DNA of 64,000 nucleotides from Erythrobacter sp. WG (GTDB lineage: Bacteria; Pseudomonadota; Alphaproteobacteria; Sphingomonadales; Sphingomonadaceae). Shown here piece after piece: positions 37,367 through 47,054 of this stretch. The stretch is taken from contig NZ_JAPFGY010000002.1 of assembly GCF_026586795.1 (NCBI RefSeq), positions 124,001 through 188,000 of the forward strand. Direction: 5' to 3'. Below the pieces are notes generated by a model. The model was not told the origin of the DNA. It searched no databases and saw nothing but the letters and a program-made list of their open reading frames with translations. Every line of letters begins with the position of its first letter. Position 1 is the first letter of the stretch. The translations under genes were made by a program, and so were the position numbers.

Positions 37367-38566
37367 CTACGCCTCGGCCTTCACCCGCTCGCCCAGCTTC
37401 GCGATCAGCGGCGTGGCGAAGGGCTTGGTCAGCATCGTGCTCCCCACCGCCATCAGCAGCAGCGCGGTGAAGGTCGTGGGGGTGATCACGCCCTTGTCGA
37501 GCAGGATGTTGGCGAAGATGATCATGATCAACGCCTTGGTCTGGAGCAGCCAGCCGATCAGGCTCGCCTCGGTGCGGCTCCAGCCGAGGAACCTGCCGGC
37601 GATGTGGACGCCGAGCAGCTTGCCGCCGACTGCCGCCGCCAGCAGCAGCGCGGCGACGCCGAACACGGCGAGCCCGCCGCTCTCCCATTGGGTGCGCAGG
37701 CCCGTCGAAAGGAAGAACACCGGCATGATGGTGAGCAGCACCACGTTGCGGAAGCGGTCCATCGCCTCGTGCCCGAACCACCTGGCGTCGAGCACCACGC
37801 CCGCGAGGAAGGCGCCGACCATGTAGTGCAGCCCCGACCAGTCGCCCGCGAAGCCGCAGGCGGCGAGCCAGATGAGGCCGACCGGCCAGCGGTCGTTATC
37901 GGACAGGCGCGCCATCAGCCAGCGGATCGCGACGGCCGCAAGTGCGAAGCCGACAAGGAACACGCCTTGCCGCCCGATCCGCTCCCAATCGAGCAGGATC
38001 AGCGCCAGCACGCCCCAGATCGCGATATCGTCGAGGCTCGCATAGCGCAGGATGCGCTGACCCAATTGTTCGCGCAGGACGCCGAGCTTCTCCATCAGCA
38101 GCACGAGGATGGGCAGCGCGGTCACCGCGCAGGCCATGCCGATGCCGAGCAGCGCCTGCCAATAGGCGCCGCCCGCCCCGCGCCAGCCGGGGAATTGCAG
38201 GATCACCGCCGCCGCCGCCGTGCCCGCGAGCAGCGGCACGCCCAAGGCGAGGCCCGCGGTGAGTCCGGTCTCGCGCCGGTGCCTCCAGGCGGCCGTCAAA
38301 TCGAGCTCGATCCCGGCGACGAAGACGAACAGCATCACCGCCCACCACGCGACGCCGTTCAGCGCGCCGATCACCTCGGGCCGGAACACGAAGGCGTAGT
38401 ATTCGGGGAACACCGCGCCGAGCACGCCGGGTCCGAGCAGGATGCCGCCGACGATCTGGACGACGACCAGCGGCGCGAAGTGATCGGTGCGGAAGATCCG
38501 CCACACCGCCCAAGGCACGGCGAAGATGATCGTCAGCGCGATCAGGTAGACTTCGGTGATGTTCAT
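37367..38566 (-). CDS. Cation:proton antiporter (CPA2 / Kef-type)
   Basis: A 399-residue inner-membrane protein with about 12 helices. It has the CPA2 pattern: GGILLGPGVLGAVFPEY after helix 2, FVFVAGIELDLTAAWRHRRE, the ion-site region YASLDDIAIWGVLAL with two Asp residues, and GAFLAGVVLDARW. No C-terminal TrkA-N domain is present, so it is shorter than KefB/C. It probably exchanges Na+ or K+ for protons. ATG 38566 is chosen; the open frame above it is in the divergent gap. It ends 3 bp from the convergent serine hydrolase stop. Confidence 0.87.
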   Translation of the reverse strand: MNITEVYLIALTIIFAVPWAVWRIFRTDHFAPLVVVQIVGGILLGPGVLGAVFPEYYAFVFRPEVIGALNGVAWWAVMLFVFVAGIELDLTAAWRHRRETGLTAGLALGVPLLAGTAAAAVILQFPGWRGAGGAYWQALLGIGMACAVTALPILVLLMEKLGVLREQLGQRILRYASLDDIAIWGVLALILLDWERIGRQGVFLVGFALAAVAIRWLMARLSDNDRWPVGLIWLAACGFAGDWSGLHYMVGAFLAGVVLDARWFGHEAMDRFRNVVLLTIMPVFFLSTGLRTQWESGGLAVFGVAALLLAAAVGGKLLGVHIAGRFLGWSRTEASLIGWLLQTKALIMIIFANILLDKGVITPTTFTALLLMAVGSTMLTKPFATPLIAKLGERVKAEA

Positions 38567-38709
38567 GCCCGCCCTGTGTCTATTCGGCAGCGCCTTGCCG
38601 GGCAAACGCCTTTTCCACACGTCTGCGCAGCGATGTCCCGATTGACGCGATGCAGCAAATCAAGCAGGGCTGCACGCGTCTTCCGCGCGGGGTGCGAATC
38701 CGGCGCGGG

Positions 38710-38914
38710 CAGGCGAGCGGGAGAGCCCGCTGCCCCTCGCACAGGGGGCAGAGGCGCCGAAGGAGCAACCGCCCCGGAAACTCTCAGGCCACCGGACCGC
38801 TCGGCTGCATGACACTCTGGAAAGCGCCCCCGGCTTTGAGGCCGTGGGCCACCGAAGGGGAGGCTGGTCGTTCGCGGCCCGCCGAAGCTCTCAGGTCACC
38901 CGACAGAGGGGGCA
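38710..38914 (+). ncRNA. Tandem glycine riboswitch in the gcvT leader
   Basis: Two successive aptamers are recognisable. The first (about 38713-38827) contains GCGCCGAAGGAGCAACCGCC, GGAAACTCTCAGGC and CCGCTC, closing with GACACTCTGGAAAGCG. The second (about 38828-38914) contains CCACCGAAGGGGAGGCTGGT, CCGCCGAAGCTCTCAGGTC and the final GACAGAGGGGG. These are the conserved glycine-aptamer blocks (CCGAAGGNGCAA; CTCTCAGG; GACAGAG). It lies in the 407-bp gap between the antiporter and gcvT, 60 nt before the gcvT start. Glycine binding typically switches expression of the cleavage system on. No terminator hairpin with a T-run is evident, so control may be translational. Confidence 0.92.
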
Positions 38915-38973
38915 GGATCGTGGCGGCACCTTCGGGGGCTGCCGGACTGCCGTATTCTTCCGGGGAGCCCCGC

Positions 38974-40113
38974 GTGACCGACCACGACGCTGAAGATTTC
39001 GTCGAAGATCTGCCCCTGGAGCCGCTGCCGCTCGACGCCTGGCACCGTGCCCGCGGCGCGCGCATGGTGCCTTTCGCAGGCTACGAGATGCCGATCCAGT
39101 ATGAGGGGATCGTCGCCGAGCACACCTGGACGCGGGAGAGCGCCGGCCTGTTCGATGTCAGCCACATGGGTCAGCTGTTCATCTCGGGCGAGGGCGTGGA
39201 GCCTGCGCTCGAAGCGGTGCTGCCGATCGACCTCACCACCCTGAAGCACGGTGCCCCGCGCTATTCGCTCCTCCTCGACGCAAACGGCGGCGTGCTCGAC
39301 GACCTGATGGTCACGCGCTGGTCGGAGGGCTTCTACCTCGTCGTCAACGGCGCGACCAAGTGGGACGACATCGCCCATCTGCGCGAACACCTGCCCGACG
39401 AGGTGACGATCAGCCACATGGACGATAGCGCGCTGCTCGCCTTGCAGGGGCCGAAGGCCTTCGCCGCGCTGGAACGGCTCGTCAGCGGCGACACGCCGCT
39501 CGCCAGCCTCACCTTCATGAAGGGCGCGGCGTTCAAGCTCGGCGGGGTCGATGCATGGATCAGCCGCTCGGGCTACACCGGCGAGGACGGCTTCGAGATC
39601 TCGCTCCCGGCCGAGAATGTCGCCGCCGTCGCGGACCTGATCTGCGAACAGCCCGAGGTGAAGCCCATCGGCCTCGGCGCGCGGGATTCGCTGCGGCTGG
39701 AGGCGGGCCTCCCGCTCTACGGCCACGACATGACGCCCGACACCTCGCCGATCGAGGCAGGGCTGCTGTTCGGCATCAACAAGCGCCGCCGCACCGAAGG
39801 GGGCTTCCCGGGCGCGGAGCGGATCATCCGCGAGATCGCCGAGGGCACCACCCGCAAGTGGGTCGGCCTCAAGCTCGAAGGCCGCCTGCCCGCGCGCGAG
39901 GGCGCCGAGGTCTTCGTCGGGGAGGGCAAGGTCGGCACCGTCACCAGCGGCGGGTTTTCGCCCACGCTCGGGGCGCCCATCGCCATGGCATATGTCGCGA
40001 GCGAACACGCCGCGCCCGGCACGCAGCTCGAGGTGGAGGTGCGCGGCAAGCGCCTCGCCGCCACCGTCTCGCCCACACCTTTTGTCCCGCACCGCTACCA
40101 CAGGGGGAACTGA
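38974..40113 (+). CDS. gcvT: Glycine cleavage system T protein (aminomethyltransferase)
   Basis: Transfers the methylene unit from the H-protein lipoyl arm to tetrahydrofolate, releasing ammonia. The 379-residue protein shows FAGYEMPIQYEGIVAEH, the conserved FDVSHMGQLFISG, LQGPKAFAALERL, ISRSGYTGEDGFEI, GARDSLRLEAGLPLYGHDM, and a C-terminal barrel ending SPTPFVPHRYHR. GTG 38974 is chosen because GGGGAG lies 7 nt upstream; earlier in-frame codons fall inside the riboswitch. First gene of gcvT-gcvH-gcvPA-gcvPB. Confidence 0.94.
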   Translation: MTDHDAEDFVEDLPLEPLPLDAWHRARGARMVPFAGYEMPIQYEGIVAEHTWTRESAGLFDVSHMGQLFISGEGVEPALEAVLPIDLTTLKHGAPRYSLLLDANGGVLDDLMVTRWSEGFYLVVNGATKWDDIAHLREHLPDEVTISHMDDSALLALQGPKAFAALERLVSGDTPLASLTFMKGAAFKLGGVDAWISRSGYTGEDGFEISLPAENVAAVADLICEQPEVKPIGLGARDSLRLEAGLPLYGHDMTPDTSPIEAGLLFGINKRRRTEGGFPGAERIIREIAEGTTRKWVGLKLEGRLPAREGAEVFVGEGKVGTVTSGGFSPTLGAPIAMAYVASEHAAPGTQLEVEVRGKRLAATVSPTPFVPHRYHRGN

Positions 40114-40116
40114 CCC

Positions 40117-40485
40117 ATGCGCTACTACACCGACGAACACGAATGGCTCGAAGTCGAAGGCGACACCGCGACTGTCGGCATCACCGATTATGCGCAGGGG
40201 CAGCTCGGCGACATCGTCTTTGTCGAACTGCCCGAAGTCGGCGCGATGATCGAGCAGGGCAAGGACGCCGCCGTGGTCGAATCCGTCAAGGCTGCGAGCG
40301 ACGTCTATGCGCCGATCACCGGCGAGATCACCGAGGTGAACCCCGCGCTCGAGGAAGACCCCTCGCTGGTCAACTCCGCGCCCGAGGACGCCGGCTGGTT
40401 CTTCAAGATGACCATCGCCGCACCCGCCGAGCTCGACAAGCTGATGGACGAGGACGGCTACAAGGCCTTCGTCGAATCCCTCTGA
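40117..40485 (+). CDS. gcvH: Glycine cleavage system H protein
   Basis: The 122-residue lipoyl carrier of the glycine cleavage complex shuttles the aminomethyl group from P to T protein. Visible parts are the start [20 protein letters not shown], the [12 protein letters not shown] strand, and the lipoylation motif [16 protein letters not shown] with the modified Lys. ATG 40117 is 3 nt after the gcvT stop, with AGGGGGAAC upstream. Length matches the family. Confidence 0.96.
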   Translation: MRYYTDEHEWLEVEGDTATVGITDYAQGQLGDIVFVELPEVGAMIEQGKDAAVVESVKAASDVYAPITGEITEVNPALEEDPSLVNSAPEDAGWFFKMTIAAPAELDKLMDEDGYKAFVESL

Positions 40486-40522
40486 CGCCCCCCGCAATCC
40501 TCTCCCAGCGAGGCTGACATCG

Positions 40523-41899
40523 ATGCGCTACCTTCCTTTGACCGACACCGACCGGCAGGCGATGCTGGCGAAAGTCGGCGCTTCCACCATCGACGACCTG
40601 TTCGTCGACGTGCCCGAAGTCGCCCGATTGGACGGGCCGATCCATGGCCTGCCGATGCACGCGAGCGAGATGGCGGTGGAACGCCACATGAAGGCATTGG
40701 CGGCGAAGAACATGGCGGCGGGCGACGTGCCGTTCTTCCTCGGCGCAGGGGCCTACCGCCACCACGTGCCGGCGAGCGTCGACACCATCATCCAGCGCGG
40801 CGAGTTCCTGACCGCCTACACGCCCTACCAGCCGGAGATCGCGCAGGGCACGCTGCAGATGCTGTTCGAGTTCCAGACGCAGGTCGCGCGGCTCTATGGC
40901 TGCGCAGTGGCGAACGCGTCGCTCTATGACGGATCGACCGCGTGCTGGGAGGCGGTGGCGATGGCGACCCGCGTCACCAAGCGCAAGCGCGCGGTGCTCT
41001 CGGGCGCGCTGCATCCCCACTATGCGCAAGTGGTGAAGACGATGGCGCACTTCACCGGCGACGAGATCGCCGACGCGCTGCCCTCGATCACCTCCGACCC
41101 CGAGCTGACCGGCCTGATCGGGCGGATCGACGAGGAGACCGCCTGCGTCGTGGTGCAATATCCCGACATCCTCGGCCGCATCGCCGACCTCACCCCGATT
41201 GCCGAAGCCGCTCATGCCAAGGGCGCGCTGCTGGTGGTGGTGAACACGGAACCCGTCGCCTTGGGCGCGATCAAGTCGCCGGGCGAGATGGGCGCGGACA
41301 TCGTGGTGGGCGAGGGCCAGTCGCTCGGCGTCGGCCTGCAATTCGGCGGGCCCTACCTCGGCCTCTTCGCGGTGCGCGATCCCAAGCACGTGCGCCAGAT
41401 GCCGGGCCGGTTGTGCGGCGAGACGACCGATGCCGAGGGCAAGCGCGGCTTCGTGCTGACGCTGTCCACCCGCGAACAGCATATCCGCCGCGAGAAGGCG
41501 ACGAGCAACATCTGCACCAACTCGGGGCTCTGCGCGCTCGCCTTCACCGTCCACATGACGCTGCTGGGCGAGCGGGGCCTGCGCGAGCTGGCGGCGGAGA
41601 ACCACCGGCTCGCCTGCATCGCGGCCGACCGCCTGGCCAAGGTGCCCGGCGTCGAGGTGCTCAACAACGCCTTCTTCAACGAGTTCACGCTGATGCTCGG
41701 CGGCAAGCCCGCGCGGGCCATCGTCCGCGACCTCGCCGACAAGGGCGTGCTCGCGGGTGTGTCGCTCGGGCGGCTTTACCCGGGCGTCGAGGCGCTCGAG
41801 CACGCGCTGCTCGTCGCCGTGACCGAGACCACGACCGAAGAGGACATCGAACGCCTCGCGCAGGAACTCGAAGCCAGCATCAAGGAGAGCGCCGCATGA
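40523..41899 (+). CDS. gcvPA: Glycine dehydrogenase (decarboxylating) subunit 1
   Basis: Non-cofactor-binding half of the two-subunit P protein. The 458-residue protein starts [19 protein letters not shown], with [54 protein letters not shown], and [20 protein letters not shown]. It pairs with GcvPB, which overlaps it by 4 nt. Splitting of P protein in two is common in bacteria. A 37-nt gap with a GAGG element precedes ATG 40523. Confidence 0.95.
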   Translation: MRYLPLTDTDRQAMLAKVGASTIDDLFVDVPEVARLDGPIHGLPMHASEMAVERHMKALAAKNMAAGDVPFFLGAGAYRHHVPASVDTIIQRGEFLTAYTPYQPEIAQGTLQMLFEFQTQVARLYGCAVANASLYDGSTACWEAVAMATRVTKRKRAVLSGALHPHYAQVVKTMAHFTGDEIADALPSITSDPELTGLIGRIDEETACVVVQYPDILGRIADLTPIAEAAHAKGALLVVVNTEPVALGAIKSPGEMGADIVVGEGQSLGVGLQFGGPYLGLFAVRDPKHVRQMPGRLCGETTDAEGKRGFVLTLSTREQHIRREKATSNICTNSGLCALAFTVHMTLLGERGLRELAAENHRLACIAADRLAKVPGVEVLNNAFFNEFTLMLGGKPARAIVRDLADKGVLAGVSLGRLYPGVEALEHALLVAVTETTTEEDIERLAQELEASIKESAA

Positions 41900-43449
41900 A
41901 CGCCCCCAACACCTCCGGCTGGAAGCCCGAGATGACCCCCGCCGACGGGCTCCACTCCGGCCCGGCCACCACCACCGGCAACCGCGCGCTGATGCTCGAA
42001 GAGCCGCTGCTGTTCGAGATCGGCCGCGCCGACGTGACCGGCGTGGACCTGCCCGCGGTGGATGCCGGTGCGCCCAACCGCCTCGGCGGGCTGGCGCGCT
42101 CGGAAGCGATCGGTCTCGTCGGCCTCACCGAGCCCGAGACGGTGCGCCACTACACCCGTTTGAGCCGCCAGAACTACGGGATCGACCTCGGCTTCTTCCC
42201 GCTCGGTAGCTGCACGATGAAGCACAACCCGCGCCTCAACGAGAAGATGGCGCGTCTGCCGGGCTTTGCAGATATCCACCCGCTCGCGCCCCAGTCGACG
42301 GTGCAGGGCGCGCTCGAGGTGATCCACCAGCTCGGCCACTGGCTGTGCACGCTGACGGGTATGCCGGCGGTGGCGATGAGTCCCAAGGCCGGCGCCCATG
42401 GCGAGCTGTGCGGCATCCTCGCAATCCGCGCCGCCCACGAAGCGCGCGGTGACGCGCGCGAGGTGGTGCTGGTGCCCGAAAGCGCCCACGGCACCAACCC
42501 GGCCACCGCCGCCTTCGCCGGCTACCGGGTCGAGGACATCCCCGCGACGCCCGAAGGCCGCGTCGATGTCGCCGCATTGAAGGCCCGCCTCGGGCCGGAC
42601 GTGGCCGGCGTGATGATCACCAACCCCAACACCTGCGGGTTGTTCGAGAAGGACTTCCGCGAAATCGCCGATGCGGTTCACGCCGCGGGCGGCTATGTCT
42701 ATTGCGACGGGGCGAACTTCAACGCGATCGTCGGCAAGGTGCGCCCGGGCGACCTCGGCGTGGACGCGATGCACATCAATCTCCACAAGACCTTCTCGAC
42801 GCCCCACGGCGGCGGCGGGCCGGGCTCGGGGCCGGTGGTGCTGTCCGAGGCGCTCGCCCCCTTCGCCCCGCTGCCCTTCATCCGCCAGGCTGAGGGCGGG
42901 GAGTTCTACCTCGTCGAGGAAGAGAACCGCGAGGAGCGCGGGCCTTCGTTTGGCCGCATGACAGCTTTCCACGGGCAGATGGGGATGTTCACCCGCGCGC
43001 TGACCTACATCCTCAGCCACGGGGCGGACGGCCTCAAGCAGGTCGCCGAGGACGCGGTGCTCAACGCCAACTACATCCTGCGCAGCATGGAGGACATTCT
43101 CCACGCGCCGTTCGGGGCTAGCGGGCCGTGCATGCACGAGGCGCTGTTCGGCGACAAGGACTTCACCAACGGCCTGTCCACCCTGGACGTCGCCAAGGGT
43201 CTGATCGACGAGGGCTATCACCCGATGACGGTCTATTTCCCGCTGGTGGTCCACGGCGCGATGCTGGTCGAGCCGACCGAGACCGAGAGCAAGGCCGCGA
43301 TTGACCAGTTCATCACCGCCTTCCGCGGTGTGGTGGAACGCGCCCTTAAGGGTGACGAGGCGCTGAAGCAGGCCCCCTACTACTCCCCTCGCCGCCGCCT
43401 CGACGAGACCGGCGCGGCACGCAAGCCCAAGCTCGCCTACGAGGGGTAA
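41896..43449 (+). CDS. gcvPB: Glycine dehydrogenase (decarboxylating) subunit 2, PLP-binding
   Basis: The 517-residue PLP-binding half of P protein decarboxylates glycine and loads the lipoyl arm of GcvH. The cofactor lysine is in [19 protein letters not shown]. Other landmarks are [39 protein letters not shown], and [21 protein letters not shown] 41896 overlaps the gcvPA stop. It ends just before two strong hairpins that probably terminate the operon. Confidence 0.95.
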   Translation: MNAPNTSGWKPEMTPADGLHSGPATTTGNRALMLEEPLLFEIGRADVTGVDLPAVDAGAPNRLGGLARSEAIGLVGLTEPETVRHYTRLSRQNYGIDLGFFPLGSCTMKHNPRLNEKMARLPGFADIHPLAPQSTVQGALEVIHQLGHWLCTLTGMPAVAMSPKAGAHGELCGILAIRAAHEARGDAREVVLVPESAHGTNPATAAFAGYRVEDIPATPEGRVDVAALKARLGPDVAGVMITNPNTCGLFEKDFREIADAVHAAGGYVYCDGANFNAIVGKVRPGDLGVDAMHINLHKTFSTPHGGGGPGSGPVVLSEALAPFAPLPFIRQAEGGEFYLVEEENREERGPSFGRMTAFHGQMGMFTRALTYILSHGADGLKQVAEDAVLNANYILRSMEDILHAPFGASGPCMHEALFGDKDFTNGLSTLDVAKGLIDEGYHPMTVYFPLVVHGAMLVEPTETESKAAIDQFITAFRGVVERALKGDEALKQAPYYSPRRRLDETGAARKPKLAYEG

Positions 43450-43457
43450 GCCGAAAG

Positions 43458-43548
43458 CCCCTTCCCTTGAGGGAAGGGGTTGGGGATGGGTGTCCCTGCC
43501 GCCGATGGCGAAGAGCCCCCACCCCCAACCCCTCCCCGAGGGGAGGGG
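43458..43548. repeat. Paired GC-rich hairpins at a convergent gene junction (REP/BIME-like)
   Basis: Two perfect inverted repeats: CCCCTTCCCT-TG-AGGGAAGGGG (43458-43479) and CCCCTCCCC-GA-GGGGAGGGG (43529-43548). They are separated by about 50 bp and flanked by an AGCCCCCACCCCC string. They lie between the ends of gcvPB and the flippase gene, so they can serve both strands as terminators or transcript stabilisers. A related element recurs at 48555-48588. Confidence 0.8.
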
Positions 43549-43551
43549 AGG

Positions 43552-44865
43552 CTAGTGATCAGCCCGGGCTGCATCCTTCTCCGGTGCCCCGTTTCCGTCC
43601 CCTTCCACCACCAGCCGGATCTGGCCGAGGTTGAGGACCGCGACGTAGAAGCCGATTACCGCAAGGCTGCTCGACCCCAGCAGCGCGAAGGCCGCGCCCT
43701 TGGCGCCGTTCCACTGGATCGCCGCATCGAGCAGCACCAGCGCCAGCACCGTCGGCACCGCGCGCACCATGAAGGCGACGTGTGCCTTGCCCGCCGAGAC
43801 CAGCAGGCTCTCGAGGCTCGCCCCCACCAGCTCGACCGCGCCGGCGATGGCGAGGATCACCATCGCCCAGTAGAACACCGCGAATTGCGGCCCCGCGATC
43901 AGCGACAGCCCGAGCCGCCCGAAGACCAGCGCGCTCACCACCGCGATCACTCCGCCCAGCGCGGCGATATTGGCCATGCGCCGGGCGATCAGCAGGGCAT
44001 TGTCGCGGGCATGGGCAAGCTCGGGGAAAATCGCCTTGGAGACGGTCTGCGCGAGGCTGACCAGCGCCTGCCCCAGCTGGCTCGCCACCCGGAAGCCGCC
44101 CGCCAGCGCCGCCCCGCCAAAGGTGCCGACGAGCAGGATCATGATCTGCTTGCCCGCCACCGAAAGGCTTCCCGAAAGGTTGGTGGACACCACGAAACGC
44201 CATGCGTCCTTGTGGCGCGCCGGGATCGCCTTGAGATTCACCGCAGCAAGGCTCACCGGCTGGACCCGCAGCGCCACCAGCCACAGGGCCATCGCCACCG
44301 CAACCTCCGATGCCGCAAAGGCGAGCACGAAGCCGGTCACGTTCGGCATGAAGGCCAGTGCGAGCACCGCGCCCAGCGCGCGCACCACCGGCTGCACCGC
44401 CTCGGCGCCGGCGGCCGCCGCGAAGCGGAAGTGCAGCCGCAGGATGCCGGTCGGCGTCGTGCGGATGGCGGCGAGCGACACCGCGATATAGCCGAAAGCG
44501 AGGCCCAGCAGCTCCTGCGGCACCTCCAGCCAAAGCGGCGCGGTGACGATCACGGCCCCGGCCAAGGCGAGACCCAGCGCGACCGAGATCACGTCGAGCG
44601 CGACCGCAAAGCCTGTCGCTGCGCGCGCCTCGTCGGGATCGACGCTGCCGCCGTCACCGGCCGCGCCCCATTTGACGATGAACTGCCAGGTCTGGAAATT
44701 GGCGAGGCCGGTGATCGCCTGCCCCAGCGCGACGATCAGCGCGAAGTGGCCGAAGCCCACCGTCCCCAGCGTGCGCGCGGCGATCGCGAGGTAGACGAGG
44801 CTCAGCGCGGCATTGACCCCGCGCCCCCCGAGCAGCCAGCCCATGTTGGTGAAGACCCGCTTCAT
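43552..44865 (-). CDS. Lipopolysaccharide/polysaccharide flippase-like protein (Wzx/MOP superfamily)
   Basis: A 437-residue protein with about 12-14 helices and the MOP-type opening (NMGWLLGGRGVNAALSLVYL, AARTLGTVGFGHFALIVALG). The N- and C-halves repeat, and there is a charged central loop (LKAIPARHKDAWRFVVSTNL). Such proteins flip undecaprenyl-linked repeat units across the inner membrane. It is a single gene with no polysaccharide genes next to it, but two glycan clusters lie 22-34 kb to the left. Substrate unknown. A 133-bp gap separates it from the lipoprotein gene. Confidence 0.8.
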   Translation of the reverse strand: MKRVFTNMGWLLGGRGVNAALSLVYLAIAARTLGTVGFGHFALIVALGQAITGLANFQTWQFIVKWGAAGDGGSVDPDEARAATGFAVALDVISVALGLALAGAVIVTAPLWLEVPQELLGLAFGYIAVSLAAIRTTPTGILRLHFRFAAAAGAEAVQPVVRALGAVLALAFMPNVTGFVLAFAASEVAVAMALWLVALRVQPVSLAAVNLKAIPARHKDAWRFVVSTNLSGSLSVAGKQIMILLVGTFGGAALAGGFRVASQLGQALVSLAQTVSKAIFPELAHARDNALLIARRMANIAALGGVIAVVSALVFGRLGLSLIAGPQFAVFYWAMVILAIAGAVELVGASLESLLVSAGKAHVAFMVRAVPTVLALVLLDAAIQWNGAKGAAFALLGSSSLAVIGFYVAVLNLGQIRLVVEGDGNGAPEKDAARADH

Positions 44866-44998
44866 GACGCTTTCTGAGGGCGCGGCCGGGGCGGGCCCGA
44901 TGCGCGCGAGGGGGAGGTCATGCGCGCGCCCTTAGCGGCAAAGCGCCGCCTTGGCAAAAGGCGCGTTGGGCGCCGACCCCGCCTGCCGCAGCCGGCCT

Positions 44999-45463
44999 TC
45001 AGACCGGACAGCGCTCAAGCTTGAGGATCGGCGTCGCCGGGCGCCCGTCGTCGTGGCGCACGGTCAGGCGCTCGCCCGCGCCGCTGTCGACCAGCGCGAG
45101 GTGGAAGGTCGCGGTCCATCGCTCGCCCTCGCCCTCCATCGCCATCGTCACCGCCGCCGAGCCGTCGCCCGGCTCGGCGACCTTGGTCACGGCGCCGTGG
45201 CTCTCGTAGAAGCCGACCTCGCGCGGGCCCACCTCGAGCCTGAGGTCGGAGGCCGGGTCGCAGGTGCCGGTCTCGGCATCCCATACGCCGTGGAACCGGG
45301 CCGGGATCGCGGCGGCGGTGTCCGGCGCGCGCGGTAGCGGCGTGCTGCCCTCCAGGTCGGCGGTGACGCGCGGCGGGGTCTCGGTCGCGGCCGGCGTGTC
45401 GCCCTGCTGCTGCCCGCAGGCGGCGAGGATGAGGGCGGGGGCGAGGAGGGGGAACTTGCGCAT
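44999..45463 (-). CDS. Putative lipoprotein, unknown function
   Basis: A 154-residue protein with a lipoprotein signal peptide; lipobox LAAC puts the acylated Cys at about residue 16. A Thr/Pro-rich linker is followed by a small beta domain (PARFHGVWDAETGTCDPASD, GFYESHGAVTKV, ERLTVRHDDG). Two further Cys could form a disulfide. No named domain is recognised. It starts 5 nt after the mmsA stop, so the two are cotranscribed, though a functional link is not obvious. Confidence 0.78.
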   Translation of the reverse strand: MRKFPLLAPALILAACGQQQGDTPAATETPPRVTADLEGSTPLPRAPDTAAAIPARFHGVWDAETGTCDPASDLRLEVGPREVGFYESHGAVTKVAEPGDGSAAVTMAMEGEGERWTATFHLALVDSGAGERLTVRHDDGRPATPILKLERCPV

Positions 45464-45468
45464 CCCGC

Positions 45469-46974
45469 TCACCCCATCGTCGGGATGACGAAGGCGTTCG
45501 ACCCGTCCCCGCCACCGTCCGGCCAGCGCTGGGTGATCTTCTTGTTTTTGGTCCAGAAGCGCAGACCCTCCACGCCATACTGATCGATGTCGCCGAAGCC
45601 CGAACGCTTCCACCCGCCGAACGAGTGATAGGCGACCGGCACCGGGATCGGCACGTTGATGCCGACCATCCCCACATTCACCCGCGCCGCGAACTCGCGC
45701 GCGGCGTGGCCGTTGCGGGTGAAGATCGCGACGCCGTTGCCATACTGGTGCTCGGAGGGGAGGCGCACCGCCTCTTCGAAGTCCTTCGCGCGCACGATCT
45801 GGAGCACGGGGCCGAAGATTTCCTCCTGATAGGACTTCATCTGCGGGGTGACGTGATCGATCAGGGTCGGGCCGACGAAGAAGCCCTTCTCGTGGCCTTG
45901 CAGGGTGAAGCCGCGCCCGTCGACGACGATCTCGGCGCCTTCCTCCTCGGCGGTGGTGATCCACTGTTCGATCCGCGCCTTGTGCTCAGGCGTGACGACG
46001 GGGCCGTAATCCGCATCGGGATCGTTGGAGACGCCGATGCGCAAGGCCGCGATCGACTTCAGCAGCTTTTCCTTGAGGCGTTCGGCGGTTTCCTCGCCCA
46101 CCGGCACCACCACGGGCAGCGCCATGCAGCGCTCGCCCGCCGAGCCGAAGGCCGCGCCGGTGAGGTCGGTGACGACCTGGTCGAGATCGGCGTCAGGCAG
46201 CACGATCCCGTGGTTCTTTGCCCCGCCGAAGGCCTGCACGCGCTTGTTGTTCGCCGAGCCGCGCGCGTAGATGTATTGCGCGATGTCGGAGCTCCCCACG
46301 AAGCTGATCGCGGCAATATCGGGGTGATCGATGATCGCATCGACCATTTCCTTGTCGCCATGCACCACCTGGAGCAGCCCCTCGGGCGCGCCCGCTTCGA
46401 GGAACAGTTCGGCGAGGCGCACCGGCACCGAGGGGTCGCGCTCGGAGGGCTTCAAAATGAACGCGTTGCCCGCCGCGCAGGCCATACCGAACATCCACAT
46501 CGGGATCATCGCCGGGAAGTTGAACGGCGTGATCCCCGCCCCGATGCCGAGCGGCTGGCGCATCGAATAGACGTCGATCCCCGGCCCCGCACCGTGGGTA
46601 TATTCGCCCTTCATGATCTGCGGCAGGCCGCAGGCGTACTCGATCACTTCGAGGCCCCGCTGGATATCGCCCTTGGCGTCGGGAACGGTCTTGCCATGTT
46701 CGCTCGACAGCAACTCGGCGAGCGATTGCATCTCGGCTTCGACCAGCGCCTTGAAGGCGAACATCACCCGCGCGCGGCGCTGGGGGTTGGTCGCGGCCCA
46801 GCCGGGCTGGACGCGCTTCGCCGTTTCGACAGCGCGGGCGAGCAGCGCGGCGTCGCCCAGTGCGACCTCGGCCTGCACTTCGCCGGTCGAGGGGTTCCAG
46901 ACGCTATGCTTGCGGGTGGGGGTAGGCGTTTCGCCGAAGATGAAATGGTCGATCTGACGCAGGGTCTCGGTCAT
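45469..46974 (-). CDS. mmsA: Methylmalonate-semialdehyde dehydrogenase (CoA-acylating)
   Basis: Oxidises (methyl)malonate semialdehyde to propionyl- or acetyl-CoA with CO2 release in valine and inositol breakdown. The 501-residue aldehyde dehydrogenase shows the cofactor region GITPFNFPAMIPMWMFGMAC and LKPSERDPSVPVRL. The catalytic Cys is in GSAGERCMALPVVV, where the MmsA-type Met-Ala follows the Cys, and EEIFGPVLQIVRA lies near the end. ATG 46974 is preceded by GGAGAGA at 8 nt; codons upstream of it are not family-like. The other valine genes are not in this window. Confidence 0.92.
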   Translation of the reverse strand: MTETLRQIDHFIFGETPTPTRKHSVWNPSTGEVQAEVALGDAALLARAVETAKRVQPGWAATNPQRRARVMFAFKALVEAEMQSLAELLSSEHGKTVPDAKGDIQRGLEVIEYACGLPQIMKGEYTHGAGPGIDVYSMRQPLGIGAGITPFNFPAMIPMWMFGMACAAGNAFILKPSERDPSVPVRLAELFLEAGAPEGLLQVVHGDKEMVDAIIDHPDIAAISFVGSSDIAQYIYARGSANNKRVQAFGGAKNHGIVLPDADLDQVVTDLTGAAFGSAGERCMALPVVVPVGEETAERLKEKLLKSIAALRIGVSNDPDADYGPVVTPEHKARIEQWITTAEEEGAEIVVDGRGFTLQGHEKGFFVGPTLIDHVTPQMKSYQEEIFGPVLQIVRAKDFEEAVRLPSEHQYGNGVAIFTRNGHAAREFAARVNVGMVGINVPIPVPVAYHSFGGWKRSGFGDIDQYGVEGLRFWTKNKKITQRWPDGGGDGSNAFVIPTMG

Positions 46975-47054
46975 GGGGGGTGTCTCTCCTGTCTGGCGCC
47001 CCCATGCCTCCCGCGCGCGCACCGTGCAAGGGCTGCGCGCCCTGCCGAGACGTC

